This document shows, in pieces, positions 56,341-64,000 of a DNA stretch of 64,000 nucleotides. A program made the translations under genes and the position numbers. Location: NCBI GenBank assembly GCA_025200525.1, contig CM045762.1, positions 105,054,682-105,118,681 of the forward strand. The letters run 5' to 3'. Below the pieces are notes generated by a model that made no database searches, was not told the origin of the DNA, and worked only from the letters and a program-made list of their open reading frames with translations. Numbering within the stretch: the first letter of the stretch is position 1; each line of letters opens with the position of its first letter. The DNA comes from Camellia lanceoleosa (Eukaryota; Streptophyta; Magnoliopsida; Ericales; Theaceae).

Positions 56341-59300
56341 TTTTACACCGAAAAAAGGTTATGAATTCAAAAAACATTACTTCCATGGTATTTATTTTTT
56401 TATGTATATATATAAAACTTACATATCATATTATATATATATGTATGCTAGAGTATGCTGAAAATTTTTTATGAAAAATTTGGCATTTCTAATGATGAAA
56501 TCCTAATTTCACCATGATGATGTTGTTGTTGTCTTGGGGCTAGTGGGTCGATGCCTTTTCTGTCGACTCGTGGTACTTATGGTAGGTTTGATGTTGTTAG
56601 GTTAGGATTTAAATTTTTACTTGGTACTTTCAACTTAATTTTGGATCATGACAAATTCGGTTTTTTGTATTTGTTCTAATTTTGTTGTGGTTGACTTCAT
56701 GCCAACCTTTGTTTGCAAGTGTGTACATGATTTTGTCAGTCATTGTTGTTGTACCAATTTAGTTGGGATGAGCCAAATTTGTTATGATGTATTCTTTTTT
56801 CATTTTTTCTTGTCCTCATTAATGTTTTTCTTTTATTATCATTAATATAGAGCTTTCGTTTTTTTGATAAAAAAAATCGTATTATGTAAATTAAAATTTT
56901 AAAAGAATCCAATGTTATTGTTATTGTATTTCCTCCAAACCTTAGAGTAGGTTGTGCAATTTACTCTTAAAATTACAAGACAATTATCCGTATTGAAATT
57001 ATTTACTCTTAAGTAGGAAGTGAAAATTTATATATATATATATATATCTACCCCTTGTTTTAAAAATGAGAAAATTTGAGACTTTTAGTTGTGTTTTATG
57101 TTTGTGAATAATTATTTGTACTGATAATGATAAATTTATCAAAGTGATAAATGATTAGAATATTTTAACTTTTGTAAGTTTTAATTAATTTTTAGTTTAT
57201 TTGTGTTAGTTTTATTAAAATATGATATGAAAAGTATGAGTAGTGGAATTGTATTTTTGTTAAAAAAATATTTTCAATAAAAAATTTATTTGGGAAAATT
57301 TTTTAGATGAGGAAGAAAATCTTTATTGTAAAACTAGTAAAAGATCTGATCAGTATGGTACAACAACCTCCATAGAAGGAATGATCCAAGTCTCTATAGA
57401 GGAGAAGAAAAGGCCCTCACAAAGGAGGGAAACAAACCTCTATACATGAAGGATTATTACATCAACAAACTAAAAATTAAAATACCAAATAGAAAAAAAA
57501 TAAAATCCAAGTCACCACCAAACTCAACCAAAACTCTAGCCATCAACATGGAATCTAAAGACCCTACATCTGCTGATCAAGATAGAACATTGAGGTTGAG
57601 GCAGTCGCCTAGTATGAAACAAACGCGTTATCCAACATCGACGTTCAGACTGTAAGAAAATCTTAAACCAGATCTTAAAGTTTTGGCTTTAAGGGTAGAG
57701 AAGATAAGGTGATGATGGCCTAATTGGTGAGGCAAACATCATATTCAGATTAAGGATTAGATCTAGAGAATGATCAAAAGGAAGGAGAGGAAAAAGAGAA
57801 AGAGATCTTTCTCAGAGAGAAACCACCACCGCCTGGCTACTTTTACATGAAAATCTAGAACTTTATTATTGAAAGTTGAAATAAAAATTTTTAATAAATA
57901 AATTTAATTCACAAGACTTACATGCATTTAGAAAAAATAATACATGCAAACTTGATTCAATTTATTTATATATATATAAATAAAAAAATTGTACATCCTA
58001 CATGTTTACTGCTAGTTTCACACAATAGAAAATAGGACAAAGGACCCATGGGATTTAATTGGTTGATATTTGATAAGGTGGTGCCTATCATTTTATTTTT
58101 TGTTTTTTATATATCCAAACCCTATCATATTAATATTATGGGCAAATTACCTACAATTCCCTTTAGGTTTCAAAAATTAAATCACACCACATTGCAATTA
58201 ACGCCATTAACGAAAATAGTAAATTGACTAACATGCCCCTAACTATGTTATGTAGAGAAATGATGATATTTGACTGATACATCATGTCAAGTCGGGCTTT
58301 AAGATTAGTTTTAGAAATTTTAAAAGAAAATTAAAATTAATTTGATTAGGAAATTAAAAAATAATAATTATCATTTTATATAATTTTATTTTTGAGTGGT
58401 TAGAAATAATTTTAAAATTAAATCTATTTTTTTCACATTTATTTTATGAAATTAGTTTCTATTTTTTCAAAAAAAAAAATTGAAATTTTTTTCTAAACAA
58501 CAAATCAAACATGGTTTCAAGAACTCTTTTTCAAAACTCTTATAGAACTCTATTTATAAAATAAAATAAAATTTTTAATTTTTTCTTTAAAATTATTTTA
58601 TTTATTATTTATTTAAAAATTATATATTTTTTATTTTTGAAGAAAAATATTTTTATTTTTATTTTTATTTTGAAGAAAAAAATATTTTGTTATTTTTTAA
58701 GTATTGGCAAAAATATTTGTTATAATTTAGATATATATAGGCTTATCCAAATTTTTTTGAATTAGATTGTTCAATGCTTTGAAAAGGTGCCAAAAACTAT
58801 ATCGCCCATCAAGATCTATTTTTGTGATGTCAAGAACAATTTTATCGCACTTCATGACATGAGCAAATTGTTATATGAATATAAACCTCGAGGGACGAGA
58901 TATAATTTCTCAAATTTGAGAGAAATCAGAATTTAACTAAATCTCAAGGAGTGTAATAATTTGCCCTAATATTATAGATTTCGTGAATAAACTCCAAAGC
59001 ATGGAAGAGGCCTTTTCTCCTTTGTTTTTTATTTTTATTTTTATTTTTATTTTTTGAAATTTTGAAAGGAACATGAATGGTTTTGAAAACACAAAAAATA
59101 ACAATTTAAAGGAAAAGATGTGGATCGATAAAACATTTTCTAATTTTACTCATAATCGATATGATAGGTTGCGGTCCACTTTTGATTGTTACAAATTTAA
59201 GCAATCAGTTCTCTTGTCATGTCATTATGGATAAGTTTTGAAGATTTAAATTGGGACAAAGGGGTACAGTTTCTAAGCACATAGGTGTGCTCAAGTGCCA

Positions 59301-59664
59301 AACGTCATAGTTTCTTCTTCTTCAATTTTTTTTTTGGTTTCAAACAAAACAAAATAAAACTTTACAAATGTTTATAGACATTTATTGTAATAAGGAGAAA
59401 TATCTACTAGCATATTTTTTATTTTATTTTATTTTTGAAAATTCACATGAATTGAAATTTATTATTTATTGAGTATTATATTTTTAATGTTTTTAAAATT
59501 AAATGAGACTAGTTATATTTTATTTGACATTTATATTTATCGAGTATATTGGTTGATTTTTCAACAAATCAATAAATAATATGTAATAATACATCAAAAG
59601 TACAAGAATTTTTAAGGGTTTTATGATTTTTTTTTTATTGATTTATCCTAATGAGTACAATATT

Positions 59665-59700
<36 letters not shown>

Positions 59701-59730
59701 ATTATTATTATGAAGAAATTTAAAAAAAAA
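56341..59730. other. AT-rich stretch, no supported gene
   Basis: Mostly low-complexity AT DNA with a (TA)n run near 57027-57047. An island of ordinary complexity lies at 57310-57850; on the reverse strand it has a TC-rich start and GGCGGTGGTGGTTTCTCTCT, reminiscent of a LINE or gene 5' leader, but no protein family is recognisable. A (TTG)n microsatellite is at 59666-59700. Confidence 0.5.
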
Positions 59731-60052
59731 AAAATCTCAGATAGTGATCCTTGTAATAAAAAATTCTGAATTTTTAATTTTATCAATTTAAACTTTAAAA
59801 TTTTGATTTGTTTTTAATCTCAACAATTCATCTATTTTTGTTAGGTAAAGCTCACAATTTTTTTTTTAGTCATTAAACTCAATATAGTCATTAAACTCAA
59901 TATATAAAATGTCTAAAGTATCATTTTCTATCAATTTACCTAACAAAAATAGGTCAATAGTTTAAATTAAAAACAAATAAAAAATTAAAGTTTAAATTAA
60001 TAAAATTAAAAACTCATAATTTATTTTGTTACAAAGATCAAATTTTGAGATT
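59731..60052. mobile_element. Foldback MITE, about 320 bp (copy 1)
   Basis: Nearly the whole element is an inverted repeat. The left arm has AATCTCAGATAGTGATCCTT and ATCTATTTTTGTTAGGTAAA; the right arm has TTTACCTAACAAAAATAGGT and ACAAAGATCAAATTTTGAGA. The centre carries a short direct duplication of TAGTCATTAAACTCAATAT. No coding capacity. Target duplication not certain because flanks are A/T runs. Confidence 0.82.
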
Positions 60053-60476
60053 TTTTATTTTATTTTTTATTTTTTTATAATTTTCCCTTATTATTTTTGT
60101 TAATTTTTCTTAAAGTAATATAATTTTGACATGTGTGCTCAAACCAGAAACTAACCAATAGCAGCACACACCAACAAAAAAACAAAACAAAGAAATATTA
60201 TGTTAAAAATTAAAAAAAAAAAAAAAACGCACAAAATTGTGTCATTTTACCGCACAGCAGTACCTGTTGTACAGCAGGCATCTCTTTCCCTTTAAATTGT
60301 AGTTCTCTAGTTACAATTAATGCATAGCAAATTTGGCAGCCATCATTTTTTAAGAAAAAATTATTTATTTAATTTTTTTTTCAGGGTCTTTTTTAAGACT
60401 GACTGGTCGGATTAGAGATTCGTTTGTGATGGCCCGAGCACATCCATCCAGATCACACTTATGCTTATGCTTATTA

Positions 60477-60603
60477 GAGATTTTGAAAGAGATTTAGAAA
60501 GAGAAAGAGAAAAAGTATATGAAACTAAGTGAAATGTGGGTATATTTTATTCACATTTCACTTATCTTTTTCATTTTTCTTTCTAAATTCTTTCTCAAAT
60601 CTC
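60477..60603. repeat. Long hairpin, about 127 bp
   Basis: Left arm starts GAGATTTTGAAAGAGATTTA and ends AAGTGAAATGTG. Right arm starts CACATTTCACTT and ends TTCTTTCTCAAATCTC. The loop is about 13 bases. The arms match over roughly 50-60 bases, with one 10-base bulge in the left arm. Probably a foldback MITE; the transcript would fold strongly. Confidence 0.85.
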
Positions 60604-61329
60604 TCAACCAAACACAGCATTAAAGTTTTTGGGCTTTCTAACTTTAATTGATTTTGTGGATTGATCATAGGCCCATTATCAAGATCAAACATGTGTTTGG
60701 GCTGCATATAGACAGACATATGTCGACCCAACCCAAATGCAACCTTAGCTGCTTTCTAACTCTGTATTTGCTCTTTCACACAGCGAAACTGAATTTCACA
60801 TGTAGCACTAATTGCACCATATGATTAATTTGTTATGAATGATATGGTGTAAATGTTACGAATTATTTGTGGTGATAAACATTATAAATTATTTTGGTAA
60901 AAAAAATTACAACATGTTGTGATATTTATTACAAAATGTTATGATTTTGTCATGTACGTGCTAATAAAAATTATGATACATTATCATTCTTTTCCAAGAA
61001 AGTAAATAATTTGGAGAAATGAATTGTGGTTAAGATTGACCTGTGTAAAAAATATTTATTGAAATTTATAAGTATATATATATATTAAAAAGTGTATTAA
61101 AATTATAGTTTTTTTTTTCACATTATATAATTTTTATCGAATTTAGAAACCCAAATGATGAAATTTGGATCAAAACTAGATTACATTACATGACAAATTG
61201 TGTTTTGGTAGTTGTGACCATTGCAGATCAAATATGTGGCTTGACGCGAACCAACAACTTATAACGGAGACATACTTGATCTGATCCGACAAACTTATTC
61301 TTATTATCAAATAAATTAGTGTTTTGAAA

Positions 61330-61462
61330 AGTTAATAAAAAGTTAGCTTTTTAGTTTTTTTTGTGGCTTTTTGGCTTTTTTGTGTTAAAAAAATTGGTTT
61401 TTTTTGACTTTTTTTTTTTTTTTTGTGTAAAAAAGCTAAAAAGTCAAAAAATTAACTTTTTT
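61330..61462. repeat. Foldback repeat, AT-rich
   Basis: AAAAGTTAATAAAAAGTTAG and CTTTTTAG on the left are mirrored by AAAAAGCTAAAAAGTC and AAAAATTAACTTTTT on the right. Probably a small MITE. Confidence 0.7.
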
Positions 61463-61554
61463 AGAAAGTTCCCAAAATAACCCAAAACGCATTGCGCACA
61501 TGTGCAGAAAAAATTACGGTAAATTAATATATATATATATATATAGATATATAT

Positions 61555-61875
61555 ATTCAGGATTTGAGCCATTTAAAAAAAATAAATTCTGAGTTTTTAT
61601 TTTTATCAATTTAAATGTTATACTTTGAATTTATTTTCAATATAATTATTTGTCTATTTTATTAAGTAACGATAAAAAAAATAGATATTTTAGTTATTAA
61701 ACTCATAAAATGATATTTTACGATTTTATATTGAATTTAATGACTATAATATTTATTTTTTTGTCGATTTTACTTAATAAAAATAGAAAAGTAATTTAAA
61801 TTAAAAAAAATCAGAAGATTATGTTTAAATTGACACAATTAAAAATTTAGAGCTTATTTTGTTCTAAAGCGCTTT
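61555..61875. mobile_element. Foldback MITE, about 320 bp (copy 2)
   Basis: Same layout and related arms as the MITE at 59731: AAATTCTGAGTTTTTATTTT on the left and AAAAATTTAGAGCTTATTTT on the right. The middle has TTAGTTATTAAACTCATAAA in place of TAGTCATTAAACTCAATAT. The two copies are about 1.5 kb apart. Confidence 0.78.
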
Positions 61876-62845
61876 TTATTTTATTATTTATTTATTTATT
61901 TATTTTGTAATTGTTCCAAAACTTATTTAGGGACACTAATTTGAAATAGTTTAAAAGCTAGAAAAATATTCAACTCATGCACCCACAAAATATATATATA
62001 TATATATATCTCATTTTCTATTTTTGTACATTTTTTCATAAAAAAATTAAAAAATATTTTTCAAACATATTAATTTTTTCACCTCACATTTTATCTAAAG
62101 GTTAAAAAATCTCTGAAAAGGTAATTTTTTAAACAGACCATCCGTATTTTTACTCTCAACCAATCATAAAATGACAAGTTACTTCCGTTATTCTTTATGC
62201 TCTAACACAAAATTATAAGTTCTATTTTTTCCACTAATCACTGGACTTCTAAAGAACCACATAACCATTCTTTAGAATCACTAAATAACATCTCCATGTG
62301 CAGAAGTTAGGTTGGTTTCATCTCTCAAGCAACGGAATGTTGCGAGAGCGTCAGTTCTGGCCCAGTTATGGTAATTATGGCATGACAAAAATTTGATTTG
62401 GCTAAATTTAAAGGGGAAATTATGGTTTTACAAAATTATTACAAATTCATGAATAAGTTTAAAATTTTAATTATTAATATTTGTAAACTTTATTACTGAT
62501 TTGTAATTAACTTTCAAAATATGCATTGAATTGTTATTTCTCAAAATTTAAAGTCCATTTTATTTTGTTTTCAATTTTAATTTTCTAGAACATCTCAACT
62601 AGATGATTATAATTTATTTTTTTTTAAAGTGAGTCAATTAAAAAAATTAACTAAAGGTAAAAAATAAATTTTGTCAAAAGTGTTTACAAAAATTAGCTTA
62701 TTTTTATTGTTTATGAACTCTTTTTTTTTTTTATAAATAAAATTATTTTTTAGAAAAATAAAATTTCTAAAATCATCCAAATTAAATTAATTTAAAAAGT
62801 AAAGAAATTTGACGATATATATATTTTTTCTAAATCATCAAAACT

Positions 62846-63330
62846 GCTTGTTTGATAGAATATATTTTTCAAAATATATTTTTGCATTTTTGGAGTTTAT
62901 GTAATCGAAACAAAAATTAATGGAAAATATTTTTCATGATTAACTAAAAGTACAAGTTTATTTGGACTAAAAATATTTTCCACTTTTAAAAATAAAAAAT
63001 ATTTTCCAATTAAAATTTACCAATGCCACCACACATCACCTCTACCATTACTTCCACTACCACCACTACTACCATGAGCAACATCACCACTGCCGCCACC
63101 ACCTCCCTACCCTCGCCACCACTACCTCCACCACATCACTATCACCACTACACCACTGTCACCATGCCACATCGCCACCACCACCATCGCTACCACCACC
63201 ATCACCCCAACATCTCCATCTCCACCCTACTGTCACCACCACTACCACCAATACTAATACAAATGAAAAATATTTTTAGAGAAAAATCTATAAAAATATT
63301 TTAAATTGAAAAATATTTTTATCTAAACAA
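62846..63330. mobile_element. Probable MITE with a CCA/CCAC microsatellite core
   Basis: The ends TTGTTTGATAGAATATATTT and, on the other strand, TATTTGTTTAGATAAAAATA are loosely inverted. Both arms carry GAAAAATATTTTT-type words. The core 63023-63250 is an imperfect (CCA)n/(CAC)n repeat. It yields an open frame of Thr, Pro and His only (63023-63304), which is not a gene. Confidence 0.6.
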
Positions 63331-64000
63331 ATAGTGAGTAAGCTTTCATTTGGAATGTGAGTTGAGTTTTAACTTTTTGGCTATTTTAACCTAGGGTTCT
63401 CGCTTGTAATGAGTTTTTTGGCTTTTTTGACTTTTGTGGGAGAAAAATAATGTTTGGTTTGTGTTTGGTTTGGTTTGGTTTGGATGTGTTTTAGAGATAA
63501 AAAGACGTAAAATATGTTTATTTGGTTTTTTTGAATTTTTGGAAAATTGTTTTGAGAGAGTTTGGAAAAAGTGATTGATTTGATGTGTATGTGAGAGAGA
63601 TTTGTTTGGAAAAACTGTTGGTTTGGAAAACTTGTGTTTTGTGTTTTAAGTTTTTAGGAAAATTTGTTTGGTTTGATTCCTTTTGAACTTATTTTTGTGT
63701 AAAAAATTTGGGAAATTTTTTTCCGAAAATCAAACCAAACGAACCCAAAATGATTATGGTTTAGATGTGACATTTTGTTTTATTGACTTTTTAACCTATT
63801 TTGTTTTGTTTTCTTTTGTTTTGTGTTGTTTTGTTTTATTTTTTATTTTTTTTTAATTTTTTGTGACTAAAACAACTAAAAAACCTTATGTCAAAGCTTC
63901 AAATTAAGAAAACCAAACAAACCAACTTCTAAAAGAAGCTTAACTGTACCAAGGAATGTCGGTAACAAGGAATTGACTAAGTTTATATCATATTATATAA
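63331..64000. other. AT/GT-rich stretch, no gene
   Basis: Contains (TTTGG)n- and (TTTTG)n-like runs at 63455-63480 and 63790-63840, and TTTGTTTGGTTTGATTCC matched by an inverted ATCAAACCAAACGAACCC at 63728. This suggests another decayed foldback element. No gene. Confidence 0.5.

Noticed and set aside
63023..63304. 93-residue Thr/Pro/His ORF
   Set aside because: It is only the translation of an imperfect CCA/CAC microsatellite inside a MITE.

Overview
This window looks like an intergenic stretch of a repeat-rich flowering-plant genome, probably a eudicot; the species cannot be named from it. The reasons are AT-rich DNA, plant-type LTR retrotransposons (Ty3/gypsy Tekay/Del-like, Ty3/gypsy Ogre/Tat-like and Ty1/copia) with tRNA-iMet-, tRNA-Arg- and TGGCGCC-type primer binding sites, and many stop codons of the CGA-to-TGA and CAA-to-TAA kind expected from decay of methylated cytosines. 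I found no convincing host gene, tRNA, rRNA or CRISPR array. Essentially all recognisable coding sequence belongs to broken mobile elements.

Layout. 1-6954: the gag-pol and 5' LTR of a minus-strand Tekay/Del-like gypsy element, cut by the window edge. 6955-19560: an Ogre/Tat-like, minus-strand composite in which one long LTR (8557-13120) carries an extra 2.7 kb copy of its own 5' part (13121-15831). On one side it has a primer binding site and gag-like sequence; on the other it has a 50-bp tandem array and broken coiled-coil accessory ORFs. 21197-22591: a TIR DNA element with a 6-bp target duplication. 22844-30098: a Ty1/copia element whose two 478-bp LTRs are nearly identical while its pol is almost unreadable. 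It sits in one copy of a tandemly duplicated locus; the other copy (30411-30960) is an empty site for the copia element and itself carries a MULE-type MITE with a 9-bp duplication.

32110-43590: a complete but dead Tat-lineage element (minus strand) with dual RNase H, a 157-bp hairpin-bearing tandem array, and an accessory gene on the opposite strand that appears to contain introns. 44085-46525: an old solo LTR of the Ogre-like family with a perfect 5-bp duplication. 48487-50921: LTR, primer site and gag of another Tat-like element, truncated by a plus-strand Ogre-like LTR (50922-54570), which abuts a decayed Tekay-like LTR (about 54640-56340). 56341-64000: AT-rich DNA with several foldback MITEs, hairpins and microsatellites.

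How the parts relate. The window is a nest of elements of different ages. The most interesting theme is a mobile accessory gene (coiled coil plus a short aromatic C-terminal motif, possibly related to the putative gypsy-type transposon family Transposase_28) that appears in sense orientation in the Ogre-like composite and antisense in the Tat element. Both copies have an intron beginning with the same GTGCGTAA donor. In both, the accessory gene lies between pol and the 3' LTR next to a tandem array.
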